Below are positions 49,895-62,096 of a stretch of DNA of 64,000 nucleotides, one piece after another. The translations under genes were made by a program, and so were the position numbers. The DNA comes from Synanceia verrucosa (lineage: Eukaryota; Chordata; Actinopteri; Perciformes; Synanceiidae), in assembly GCA_029721515.1 (NCBI GenBank), contig CM056550.1, positions 21,899,619-21,963,618 on the forward strand, given 5' to 3'. Every line of letters starts with the position of its first letter. Position 1 is the first letter of the stretch. Under the pieces are notes generated by a model. That model did no database searches, had not been told where the DNA came from, and saw only the letters and a list, made by a program, of their open reading frames with translations.

Positions 49895-50408
49895 TTTATT
49901 ACCGGAAGTTGTACCTTAATTGTTTCCGTTAGCTTGACCATATTCGTTAATAGTAAAGGGAGGCGTTGCCGGCGTTAGGACCCCGCGGAGCGCCTCATTG
50001 AAGCACATGGTCGCCTCTCATAAGACAACACCGCCGCTGTAATTGTCCTGGAATTGATGTCATCCTTGAAGGCGGCTGACACAGCAGCGGCTTGTGTCTT
50101 TCATCAGCTCGTGTTTCCTCTTTTCTCTTTATTTAGATCTGACATTTCTCACTTGATTCTGCTCGTGGAAGCTTTTGGACTTGGATTATCTGTGAATGGG
50201 GGAAAGTGCGCGGAGTTGAATCAGCTGTCCTCGGGATTTCCTGCAAGCAGCGCTCACTCATATAGGACTTGATCATATTTCAGGAAGTCGTTTTATTATT
50301 TTTTTTTTCTTTTGTAAGGGGGGTGCTCTTGCACATCAGCTGTTGTTGGATTGCATGATGCCGCAGTGAAACAGTTGCTCAGTCCTGTGCGCTCCTCAGC
50401 CGGACATC
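49895..50408 (+). promoter_or_regulatory. adam12: adam12 promoter and 5' UTR, CpG-rich
   Basis: Locally GC- and CpG-rich DNA (for example near 49970-50100) just upstream of the signal-peptide exon. It contains an ETS-type site ACCGGAAGTT at 49901-49910. ATG triplets upstream of the main start open small reading frames, one of 71 codons from 50057 to 50272 and a five-codon one near 50356. Confidence 0.5.
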
Positions 50409-50508
50409 ATGATCCTCGGGAGTCTGAACTTAGTTATTTTGACAACACTTCAGGCTTTATCAGTCTCTGTGTTGGTGTGTGACAGTGTGCTCTCCAGATC
50501 TACCCAAG
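50409..50508 (+). CDS. adam12: adam12 exon 1 (signal peptide)
   Basis: Encodes 33 residues plus one base. ATG 50409 has A at -3. The hydrophobic core LVILTTLQALSVSVLV is followed by C-D, a plausible cleavage zone. The donor is CAAG|GTAAGA. Confidence 0.7.
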
Positions 50509-51581
50509 GTAAGAGACAGGAAAGGTGAAGGTGTGTTTATGCATTTCTTATTAGATCTGTGCGTAAAAGTAGCGAATTGATTTATTACTTAGTGAATGTG
50601 GATTTTTTCACCTGGAACCATGAGGAAAAAGCTTGAAATTATCTATGCATTGTGCATTTTGCTTGCTATGTGTTATACTCTATTCCATCCTTCATTTGTG
50701 TCTCCCCCTTGGCTGTTTTTGGCACATCATGTTTTATAAAAACCTTTGTTAAACTTAAACATCTGTAACACATGTTTGAGCTTGAATGCATGTCCAGTGT
50801 AAACAGGCTTTTGCTAAATTCATAGCTTTACTGTCATTCTCTCTGTGAAAAGCAGAACATTAAATTTTAGCTCGCAGTCCATCCAGTGTGCACCTCAGAG
50901 GAGAGGAGATGCTGTATAATTGATGATGCTGAAACTCTCTTTGGTAATCAGTGGTAGCACTTGAGGCATTTCGCTGGCGCTTTAAGCACACTTCAGCTTT
51001 TCAAGGCACTTCAAACACACTTCAATTTTTCAATTATGGATGAATTCCAGAGTTATTTTAGTGGCAAACATAAAATAAAAGTCACATTGTTGGTTTGAAC
51101 TCAAGAGGTAAAGTATTTTTTTTTAGAAACATGTAAAATGTAAACTCTTTGTTATTGCTTTTGACAGCCAGCAGCACGTGACAAATGACTGCTTTTGGGG
51201 AAAAGCCCAAATATGATATCAAAGTGTGTTTGTGTCTTATGCTTGTGTGTTTGTCTCACACTGTGTTTGCAACCCTTTGGGCTGCGGCTCATGATATCCT
51301 CGTCACCGCTGTTCCCTGCCCTGGGTGGGATTCAACAAGGACAACACAGTGTGTGCCGCAGAGTGGACGAGTTGCACTTACATGGAAACTTTTACATCTG
51401 AACCACACTGCCAGTCACGACACTCACTGTGGAATCCTGGGAATTAATTACCAGCAAGGGCGAATGTGTAAAAGTGGGATCAAAAAAATTGGGAACTTGT
51501 TAATTTATTCATCAACAGTTCGTTCGTCATCAGAAGGGTTCGTTCTCATGGGTTGAGACTCGTTCATCACCATCACTAGTA

Positions 51582-51622
<41 letters not shown>

Positions 51623-54600
51623 CTGGGATGGGAATGACCTGATTGGTATCTAAATTAAGTGGCTGATAGAGATGCCGATTAGACTGTTACCAGGTCATAA
51701 AATGTGTGCTATCAGTGGTAATGAGCCCCATAGATGTGGGTCAGTCACCCACTAATAGGTTTTATTATTGATTTATCATGAAAAGAAGGAATAAAGGGAG
51801 ACTATAGGAACTTCTAGCGACTGTAGTAACTATGACAGGAGCAAAAGCAGAAGCAGTGTGTTTTAGTATGGACGGCCTGAAGCTCAGGATGAGGTGGAAG
51901 TCACTTTTTACAATGAGGTGAAGTGTAGTAGGCCCCTATTGACCCATATCTATGACGCTTATTGGGTGGATTGAGATAAATGGATGAAGGGGGCGGCCTG
52001 AACCAGTACAGGTTATGGGTTTGTATTTAAAAGACCATCAACCATCACTTCCATCATTTAATCAACTCAAATGTGAGAATCTAACCTTTTTTTTTAGGTT
52101 TTTGGACTCTGTTGGTTCTGTTGATCAGACAAAAGAAACAGTTTGAAGATGTTACCATTGGATCTTGGAATTTTTCACATTCTGCGGACCATTTATAGGC
52201 AAAATGATTGTTCGATTAATGAAAATAATGAGTTGCAGCCCTACTCCATGTTAAAGCATAATGAGCGGGAATCATTAGTGCTCTCTTTTATGAGTCTCTA
52301 CTCTGTCTCCAGACTGTGCAGACTTTTGTCTTTGCTGTCAGGAATTTAAGGCTGCTAAAGGATAGATGGAGCAGTTCGGCTCAATGCAACATCATGTATG
52401 CATACATATTTCATGCGTTTCTTGTCAGGTTTCCTCACCCTATCTTGTGCATGTTTCTGATATCGGCCCGGTATCATTTGTGAGTGATTTCTTCCGATGG
52501 TTGACACACTTAGTGTCAGCCAGTATTTACAGCTGCAGCCTCAACCAACATGACTCTGTCTGCCTCAAGCGCTGCATGCAGCTTGCGTGCTGCACACTCA
52601 GACAAATGAAAGTTGAGCTTAGAATATATTTTTGGACTGTAGTAAAATATTCCTTCAGCAAACAGCGTCCTTCCCGAGAGAGACATTATCACCACGATGT
52701 GACCCATCTCAAGTCAGACACATTTAGTATCTTTTCAGTGGACTTGGATCTTCCAGGTGAGTTGCTCAGGAGGCCAGTAGAAGAGTTGGCTGATGTGTAG
52801 TTGTGCGTTAAGACAGATTGATCAACCAGTTGCTGTTCCACAGTGGGGATATTTATATAGGAGGGGGAAATAGCTAACCCTACATGTGTTGCATTAATTT
52901 CTTCCAAGCTGCCTTGACCTGCTTTGACCCTCCCCAACAAAAGCTTAACACACGAGCTGAAACCTGATGCTGGCTCTGGACTTTCTCTTTGGACTTTCAC
53001 ACCCAGTCAGATCAGAGTTGAGTCTCTTCTCTCGTCTGGACAGAGCGCCCAGTTGGCTCGGATATCTCTCGTCAGTGTTAAATATATCTGGGTTAATTCA
53101 AGTTCCACCCCGTCAGTGTTTCGCAGAAGAAAACCACTGGCTCTGGTCACTTCTTCTATTCTGTTTTGCAGCACTTTTAGGTGCAGCGTAATGAAAAGCA
53201 TATGCTGTAAAGTCAGACAGCTCTTTCTCTGGCCACAAAATGTACTAATAACTGGATTTCATTTAGATTAATGGTTTCATGGTTTTGCTGTTCATGCTGT
53301 TTCACTGAATAGCTCTCTTCAATGTGAAGGATCTGGCGACATCTAGCGGTGAGGTTGCAAAATGCAACCAACTGAAACTTGTGCCAAGCATGTAGGAGAA
53401 CTACTCTACAGCGCTTGTCTTTGGTTTGTTCATTCTGGGCTACGTTAAGGGAACAAAACACAACAGTTACTGTTTTCAGATGATTGTACTTATTAATATT
53501 AGGCTGCGTTCGTCTTGTATCGGAAGTTGGGAGTTGGAACTGGGAATGACGTCACGCCCAAGTTTACAGCGTTTGAGTAAAACCAAGCTGGCCTCCTCCA
53601 ATGAAAAGTTTGTTGTGCTTGTTCTGTCGGAATACAGAAAGCTAATGCAGCAATATGAGATCCTGAAAAACAGTTGATAAGTACAAAGAAGACACGGAGG
53701 GTGTGTGTTTGTTCTCCTGCGTAATTATATGTGGTATGTTTGGAGGCTGTGACGCAAAACGCTACACAGCGCTAATCCAAGGCGCTGCCATCTTGGATTA
53801 TGACGTTGTGGTCAAGTCGGGGTTGGTGAGGTTTGTCTGACTTAATTAGCCTTAATATTGTCCTAGTTTCGACAGCTCAGTTTTAGCAGCTCTCACCTTA
53901 TATCACACTTTTTTATGAACATTAATCTGAGGAAGAAAAGAGAGATAAGGCATTTTTCACATTGGCCATTTTGTTTGCAACTTGAAACTCACACCACCTT
54001 TTTATAACCCTGGTAGAGCAGAGAGAAGGAGGCATCGATTGTAATTCAGATGTTACACAAGGTACTCAGGTAAACACCTGTATGCCATATTAATGTCCAG
54101 TCATTGTCTTCCACTGAGATTTGAAACAGAGTTTTATATTTTAGACCCAGCTCGTCTATCTTGCAGTCTGGCATGCAGCATCCTCCCAGAGTTCACCTTC
54201 CTGTTCGAGCAGGAACAGGACAGCTCACGTCCTACCTGGGTGGGATTATAAACTGGCCCAAACAGAGTTCATCCTCAGTTTTGTCTGTGTTTTTCTGAGA
54301 TATGTTCCACATGATCTCACTTTTGATGTATTTTTTAATGAAGCAGAGCAAACTGCAAAGACTAGAGATTCAAGTGAATTTCAACTAAATGAACAGAAAT
54401 GAAATTAGCAAAACTTAGTATTGCATGATTTTCTGAGGATCAGTTGAACTACGTGACACTGAAAAGACACTGTCTCTCATCACTGAGGAAATGACATGGT
54501 TGTCGCCACGTACGGTGTAATAACTTATGGATCTATGATGACATGGCTGCTGTGGCTTGAGGTTTTGTTTTTTAGCTTTTTAATGCTTTGAGCGTGCGCC

Positions 54601-57600
54601 AGACATGTGCTTCCCATGACCGAGACGAGATCCAGGGCACTGTAAATGAAATCCATCATAGGCACCATATTAACAAGCTTTCACACAGCTCTGCTCCAGA
54701 AGCTGACCTTTTGTTGCTGAGGCACTCGCAGGCTGCATGCCAGCCAGCGAGCACAGCCCTCGCAGCGGGGGAAGCGTAACCGTGTCCCCCGCCGGCGGCA
54801 CCGGTTGGACGACATTAACCTCCTGCTGAGCCAAGGGGAATTTTTTTGCTGCAGGACCATCTATTTCCCATTGAGTAATTATGTACTGACATCATGCTAG
54901 TGTGACGGTAAATGATTTCAAAATATAAAGTGGGGGTAGAGAGACAGGAAGAGCAGTGATACACAATAGAGCTATTTACCAGTAGAGGGAGCCCAGTGTG
55001 TAACGGCTTGATTATGACTCTTAATATGCTCTAAAAAAAAGTCACCTGCCTATAAATCCAACCATTAACAACTCTCATAGCTGTGAATTTTGACACACTG
55101 CTACCTTATTAGTTTTGATTTAAGGAGGCCCGTCTCTGCGGTTTGTGCAGATTTCTGTTACCATGATGTCGCCTGCAGGTTTCTATGTTTCCTAGAGCAA
55201 CCCTCAGGGTGTTGACATAATGTCCCAGAAATGGGTCAGATGTTTACTGTGGAGTAAAGCCAAGATTACCGGGCACTTGTCACCTTGGCTCTGTAATCCT
55301 CATGTGCAAATTACAGGGAGCAAGGTGAAGATTAGTTTAGAATCGATCTGTATTGCCATGGAAAGGCAGTTTAGCAGCTCTTTGATCGATTCAAACACAT
55401 GAAATAGACAATATGTGGCATATAAGAATAGAATAAAAGTAGAATAAAAAAAATGGAGTAAGTATTAGGCAGATACTGAACATTACAGGTATATCATCAT
55501 CATTATTATTGTATCATTTTCATCAGCAGCCGTCTCCACGTTGAAAGCTGAGGTAATGGAAATGATCCTAATCTCATAGTTATTCCGTTTAAATGTATTA
55601 AAGGTCACAAAATAGTGATAAATACTCATCACAAGTTCCCAGAGCCCAAGGTTTGCTCCGAAATTGCTTGTTTTGTGTGATCCACAGTCTCAAGGATATT
55701 TGTTTTGTATATAAAAAAAGCAGGATATGCTTCAATTTGAGATAGCGGACCCAGTGAAAATCTGTGTTTTCTCTTAAAAAATGACTGTACATTAAACATG
55801 CGTTGTTATGAAGAATGAATGGGGGAAAAGATTAAAAAAAGTATTGATAGCAGTCGATAGTGACAACGGGGAGAGAAAGAGATAAGGAAAGACAGCACTG
55901 TTCATTGCTTTTGTCTCCAAGGTCGTTTATAAAGGAGCGCCTGCTTCCTCACGGTGTTTCATTCATCATTCTATTCCCAATCACCATTCTGTTCAAATTA
56001 ACATAACTTGCCCGCTCTGATTGGGAATAAAATGTGTTTCTCAGTATGCTCGTCCATTACCCATTATTAAATGAACTTTAGCCATAAACATTAACTGAGT
56101 TTCCCCTCATGGGCTGATGTCAGAACCAGCTTTTGGCTCATGTCTCTCCAATCCAGTCAGTGCTGTGATTACAGACAATGTGGATATAAATGGCTGTGGA
56201 TGCATGCGCTTGATGGAGAAAAAGTGATCATTTTATTAGATTTGCTCTATAGAGAACACATTTCCATATGGAACCAGGGAAAGATTGTTTTTTAGTACCT
56301 CTGCTGTGTCATAGTTCTGCTTGAGACAGGCCAGTTTAAACTCATCACTCTGCTCTAATTAATTCCACATGCTCTTTATTTCAAGCCCATTTCCTGCTGG
56401 AGGTTTGAGTGGTAACTAAACAGTGTCCAACCGTGTCAAACAATGCATCTCCTCCGCATTTGTTTTTCAGTGGATTTTGCACGTCAAAGAGTGTCATTCA
56501 AGCTGTCGAAGGCGTTCATTTTCCATCTGACATATTCTCAAGATTGGAGAGAATTGCTGTCAAAGTGACTTTGGAATTTGTCCTTGTGGGCTTTTTTTCC
56601 CCTGTGCCAGCCATCAGGCAAGGGTGGACTGCTCTTTATTGATATGTGCACATATTTGCTTGTATCCTATCTCAGTGAGGACCTGTGCACATGTTGGGGG
56701 TGAACGGCCTCATCAAGTGTGCAGATGGAAAGAACAGCATGCCATTTGTGTTGAGAAAGCGAAGATTGTAATGAATATATTACGTCATGGTTGCCTGTCA
56801 GGGAGTAAGTTGCAGATGGTTGTGAGAAAACAGACTCTGGGGTTTAATAAAGGCGAACAGTTGTTGATTTGTTTTGGTGAGGGGCAAAGAGAAGGCCTGG
56901 ACGTCCGCAAAGAGCTGAGGAAGGTCATGTGTTCCCTTGGACCAGCAGCTCATTGGCTGTGGAGAATGCATTCATTTGGGAGAGCTGATGAAACTGTAAA
57001 CACTGCAGCAAGCACTGATTTAGTTTACCAGGCTAGAATTGAGTATACAGACCAGAATTTGGTTAAAAAGTGAAAGAAATAATCTCTTGATATCATGGTG
57101 TCTAAAAATGTTCATCCCAGTTTCTTGAAATCCAAGGTTTGGACATCAGGTTCTTTAACGCTTTGAGTGCCAAAGACATATATGTTTTTCCTTTTTTCAG
57201 CAGCAGGGACAAAAGAGCGCTCTCACACAACCTGTGAGTAATATCGGGGCTTCTGGGATTTGTAGTCGGGACATAAAGAGACAGTATATGCCACAGAGAT
57301 CAAAGCAGGAAGTGGAGACGATCGCGATCAGAGAGCGAAACAAACAGAATCTGAACAAAAAATGGTGATTTTGGTGAAAATGGCCTCTACGCTACCTCTG
57401 ATAAAACAAGAATGGAACAAAGTAAAAACTATTTTTTTCATGATGAAATAGAGAATCTCTTCTTTCATTTGAGCTATTCAGTGTTTTAAGAGACATAGTA
57501 CAAAATATTCTGTGGGTCTTGAAATATGACTCCAAATGGCCAAAAATGCTGGAATAAGACACTTTCTGTTTTTAAAAAAAGTGACTGGCACTCAATGAGT

Positions 57601-58619
57601 TAAATGTCTTGTTTTGATGGTCCAAAACCCAAATCTATTCATTTAATATGATTAAAAAATTATAGAAACACAAAATCATATTTAACATATTTGAGAAGCT
57701 GAAAAAAACCTTTCCCTCTATGTTAACATCGTTAATCATTACAGCTCTAAACCCCCACTTTAGACACCTTTTGACCTACTTACAGCTGTTCATACAAAGT
57801 ACATATTTTTTTTTCTTCATTTTTGAAAAAACACATTAATTACTTCATCCAATCATAGGTGTGTCACATTTTAAACACCCACACATGAACCAACACTGTC
57901 ACAGTCACATTTCCACATCCACATCCTCCCACCTAACATTTGACTTTATTGAGGCAATATAAACGGCTCAAACTCTTCTTGTGCACGTTGGAGCATAAAG
58001 GGAGCTGATCATGGCCAGAACTGTGCTTTATTAAGACCTCTGTTTACACTCTCCTTTATTGAACGTATAAATAAGGCTTTGGGTTCTGGTGCCACTTTTA
58101 CCGCTCCCTTAATGCTTCTGGTGGCTCTTATAACCTACCCAGCTAACAAAAGCCACTTACATAGAGCCCACACCACAGCGTCGCCACGTTCCAACTTTAC
58201 CAAATGTCTCTCTCAAAGCACTCTGGGAAAAAAAATGAGCCTGCAGACTGTTTCCACTAATATAATTCCATTTATAAGCAGGAATTAAATCTCATGGCAC
58301 ACCACATTAACAAAACGGTCATTCACTTGTGGACTTTGAAGTCCGGGAACCAAACCCTGTATGGTTGTGAACCTCATCTTCAAAGTTGATGTGGAGTACA
58401 CCACAGAAAAGGCCATTCCAGCTGTGTGTGTGTGTGTGTGTTTCCTCATGTGGACTTGACCTTTCTCTGTCAAAATTTCTCCGTTTTCCCCTCATCTGCT
58501 GTGTTTATCCATCCGTACTTTTCACAGCGGTTGTCATGCCTTCCCTTACTCAGCATGCCCACCTCCCCCTAGACGGTGTGGTTTTCCAGGCCTAATGAGG
58601 GTAGGATGCTCCCCTGCTG

Positions 58620-58696
<77 letters not shown>

Positions 58697-60420
58697 TGTG
58701 TGTGTGTGTGTGTGTTGCCAGATCCTGCTTCTCATCATCAGGCTGAAGCTGAATAAGGACTGCTGAGCTGGTCACCTCTGGCTCTCTGCTATCAGCTGGA
58801 GAGTCTGTGATGAACTCCAGAGAGGTTGTTTCCTCAGAGGAGAACCAGAACAAAGCTCAGCTTGGGGGGGTGGTCCTGGTGGGTGTGCCTGACCTGTGTT
58901 ATTAATACCAGATAATAAGCAGACTCAGCAGATTAGCTGCGTGAGTCATGAGCAGAGAGACAGAAGAGACCTCGGAAGGAAGAACCTTGAATCTGCTGGT
59001 AATCATCATCTGGGTCCCCTTGAGTGTGTTTTGTGTTTATGTGTTTGAAATGGGATTCGAAACTAAGAAAGCCCAAAAACGCATCATAAATCATGCTCCG
59101 ACCGCACGCAGAAACTTCACGCGAGTCCACTGACATCACCCTCGAACTAAATCTGTTTCCCTGCTGTTTGGAAACGCTCGACGGAGCGTCAGAGGATGAA
59201 AAGCAAAAAAGCAAACATTTGATTTAGGATGTTTGCACTCAAACAAATGGTGCTAACGACCCCTGCTGTTTTTAGTGAGAGACCCAAGCTTGGAAATAAC
59301 ATCCTCTCTGCAGGGGGTGCTGATTACTGCAGGAACGCCATTAGCAATGTCCTCCAGTGGCTCACTGTGGGTGCATGATATACTCTTTTAGAGCGATTTC
59401 AGCATCTGCCTCAGTTAGAAGTGGAGGCTTTTCTTGGGATGGTGGCTGTTTTTCTGCCACTTCATCTCCTGGCAGCACGCTTGGGGGCATCTGTATTGGA
59501 TTTGGAGAATATATTATTAAATGACTGGCAGCACAGCAGAGTTTGGAGTTGTAGACACTCGCAGGCTCAGTTAACAGCCTGTCAGAACACAGAGAGGAGA
59601 TAAAAGCATGCTGGGAACAATGCCCCAAAGATACATCTAATCCCTGCACTGCATCCCGGACACTAGCCCTGTGTTAGGAGTTATCACAGCAGCAGCAGCA
59701 GCTCCTTGCACAAACTCCTCGTTCCTGAACTGTGGAGATTTATGCAGCTGGAGGGGCAGAGGGAGGAGGTTACGCTTTCACCACAGGCTTCGTTTCTCAT
59801 GTTGCTCGATGTCCGAGAGCGCTGATTAGTGCTGTTGTGTTCATGTCTTAATGGCAGAGGCTCAATTCCACTGACAGCCCGTGAAAAGGAGGTGAACGTT
59901 TTCAGGAAAGGAGCAGACGTATCGGACATGCCGCTTTGTCAGCGTAGATAATTGCTAGCTATGAAAAACAACATTCACAGGGCATTAATTGTGTGCAGTG
60001 ACACAGAAAAGCCATCAAATACAAAATACTGTGATTTAGTTTTGGTGACGCAGCCGGACTGTCAGGTTGTGTTCTGATGTTGTTAATGAACACCAGGCTC
60101 AGGCCTTTAATAGGGAAGGATCCATTATCAGTACGGCTTGTAGGAAATAATTTAGAAAATGTTCTCATTGTTTGTGTCCACAAAGATGGACACGGTTTGG
60201 TTTTACAGATGCTGGAGAGAAATTAGAATAAAGAGTGAACACTTTGAAGTTTTCTGTGTGTTCTTTTATGACATTTATTCTTTTGTCTTTTTTTACAGGG
60301 AGTCTTTTGAGCACGACTGTTCAACACAAACCAACAGCGAAGCAGAAACACTATGGGACGACAGTACCTCTGCAGCTTGTTGGACAAGACTGGAAACCCA
60401 TCAGCCAGCTCAAATCCCAG
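50409..60420 (+). CDS. adam12: probable adam12, first two coding exons (runs off the right edge)
   Basis: Two exons of 100 and 122 nt join in frame to give the first 74 residues. Exon 1 starts MILGSLNLVILTTLQALS, a classic signal peptide with a long hydrophobic core. Exon 2 encodes a poorly conserved stretch ending VPLQLVGQDWKPISQLKSQ, comparable to the start of an ADAM prodomain. ADAM12 is a membrane-bound metalloprotease-disintegrin of muscle and mesenchyme. The name rests mainly on synteny (co-oriented neighbour of C10orf90, as in human) and on exon phases (1 then 0), because this end of the protein diverges fast. ADAM19 or another secreted protein cannot be excluded from these 74 residues alone. 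Confidence 0.65.
51585..51621. repeat. (GT)n microsatellite
   Basis: Uninterrupted GT dinucleotide run in adam12 intron 1. Confidence 0.95.
53330..53490 (+). repeat. teleost-type interspersed repeat, copy 2
   Basis: Contains ATCTAGCGGTGAGGTTGCAA and TTTGGTTTGTTCATTCTGGG, matching the copy at 6495-6760 in the same orientation. Confidence 0.65.
57155..57603 (+). repeat. dispersed repeat family, copy 3 (near full length)
   Basis: Begins TTAACGCTTTGAGTGCC and ends GGCACTCAATGAGTTAA, which are imperfect reverse complements. This marks likely terminal inverted repeats of the family. It lies in adam12 intron 1. Confidence 0.85.
58623..58715. repeat. long (GT)n microsatellite
   Basis: About 93 bases of GT dinucleotides interrupted twice by TATG. 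It is the longest simple repeat in the window. Confidence 0.95.
60299..60420 (+). CDS. adam12: adam12 exon 2 (start of prodomain)
   Basis: 122 nt after a T-rich acceptor (TTTTTTTACAG). It encodes GSLLSTTVQHKPTAKQKHYG and TTVPLQLVGQDWKPISQLKS, then Q. The donor is CAG|GTGAAG. The frame is open throughout and phase matches exon 1. Confidence 0.62.
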
Positions 60421-60558
60421 GTGAAGGATGATGAAATTTAATGCTTTTTCTTTCTTTATTTCTTTGCTTTGAAGACATAAAGCCATTCAAGGTTTATCTT
60501 AAACTGAGAACTGAACAATATAATCAAGTGACTCCAATAATTATGTTTTTATACGACA

Positions 60559-60905
60559 TTAACTCTTTGAGGGCCAGCTGTTTTTTTTAAACAGAAAGTG
60601 CCTTGTTCCAGCGTTTTTGCCCAGTTTGAGTCATATTTAAGATCCACAGAACATTTTGTACTATGTCTCTGAAAACACTGAATAGCTCAAATGAAAGAAG
60701 AGACTCTCTATTTCATCATGAAAAAAATGTTTGTTTTTACCTTGTTCCATTGTTGTTTTATCAGAGGTAGAGTAGAGGCCACTTTCACCAAAATCACCAC
60801 TTTTTGTCCAGATTCTGTTTTGCTCTCTAATCTCGATCGTCTCCACTTCCTGCTTTGATCTCTGTGGCGTATACCATCTCTTTATATCCCAACTCCTGCT
60901 GCCAA
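60559..60905 (-). repeat. dispersed repeat family, copy 4
   Basis: Starts TTAACTCTTTGAGGGCC on the plus strand and runs through CCACTTTCACCAAAATCACC to about 60905. It ends next to another element. Confidence 0.83.
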
Positions 60906-60936
60906 AAAAACACTTTGACGTACCTGTATAAATACT

Positions 60937-61661
60937 AGGCCTGTAAGGGTACACATATAGAACCGAACCATTTTGGTACAGCTGTGTACCAAAACAGAAC
61001 AGTACTTTGAGAAAAAAAGGAATGAAAGACACCGTTTGATGTGGAACTTTTAATCCGTGCGAGTTCCACATGGACATTTTAAAGAAGCGCGCGTTCACAC
61101 AGACACTCATGTGTACAGTACACAGGGAACAAACACAACATGGACTTCATGGAGGTCCCGCGGACTCAAAGCGAGCCCATGCATGACTCCACTCTATGCA
61201 CTGGTGTCCCACAGAAGTTTCACAGGAAACTACTTTGCGGCAGTGCGCTCGACTATGATGAGTGCGGACATTCAGCTCCAGTCTGTAAGTAGCTTTAGTC
61301 ATAGGGAACAGCAGCTCATTCATTCATTCATTCATTCATGCTACACAGCAGCTTTGCCATAAGGCTAAAAAACATTTATGATGTCAACCTGAAGGGGAGA
61401 GACTGAAGAAGTAATACTAATGTGTAGAATACTTTTAGTTGAAGTAATATTTTTTTTATTTTATATTGGATTTATAACAGGATTATATTGTTTCTATTTT
61501 TCTATATTCTATTGTCTGAAACAACCGGGGGAAAAGTTCAATAATTCATTATAAATGAATGATGTTTTTTCTCTCTTCGCATACCGAACTGAAAAAAATG
61601 AACCGTGGCTTTGAAAAGCAAAAATGTACCGAACCGCAAATTTTGTGTACCGTTACAGGCC
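60937..61661. mobile_element. hAT-like non-autonomous element with inverted ends
   Basis: Left end AGGCCTGTAAGGGTACACA; the right end read in reverse is AGGCCTGTAACGGTACACA. Both ends carry CCGAACC / ACCGAAC blocks. A (CATT)n tract lies inside (61316-61339). No transposase reading frame is present. Confidence 0.7.
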
Positions 61662-62096
61662 TCATCGATATGTTAACTCCACTTTTTGTATTTCCCTATT
61701 AAAAGTAGCTTACAATTAACATTGTGCAAGCAGAGACAGCAGTCATCGCTTCTCTGTGTTCAGTATCTCAGACAGGAAGTAAACACAACACAAGCCATCA
61801 GAACATTAATGAGCCTCGGCTGTTTGGCGTTGTAATCCCAGACTTTATGAAAACTAAATGCATGGCTGCCAGGCAGACTTAAAAACACAGCTAGATTTTC
61901 TTAGATTGTGTTATTGAGTCAATTCATTAGTGAATTCATTTGTTCTGGCTTAACCAAACAGACATGGTGCCACAAGGTTTCTATGGGATGTTATTACCCC
62001 GAAAAAGCAAAACAGAGCCTCAGATCTCTGACTGAAGGAATTCTCATAATGAGTGCTGATGTGAACATATTCCTCCCTGAACAATGATCCAGTGAA

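Larger units (their letters stand above)
50509..60298 (+). other. adam12: adam12 intron 1 (9.8 kb)
   Basis: Non-coding as far as can be seen. It holds GT tracts (51585-51621, 58423-58441, 58623-58715), a teleost-type repeat at about 53330-53490 and a dispersed-family copy at 57155-57603. Confidence 0.65.

Noticed and set aside
52366..52800. 144-codon open frame on the plus strand in adam12 intron 1
   Set aside because: No family resemblance; Cys/Ser/His-rich random-looking translation.
56624..57073. 149-codon open frame on the plus strand
   Set aside because: No recognisable domain, no splice or promoter context, and composition like surrounding intron. Treated as chance.
58569..58853. Minus-strand frame with a long Thr-His repeat
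   Set aside because: Produced by the GT microsatellite; not a protein.
60661..61110. Minus-strand 149-codon frame sharing a segment with frames at 1799 and 62484
   Set aside because: The shared segment is the dispersed repeat family, whose copies have different frames and stops; no evidence of coding.
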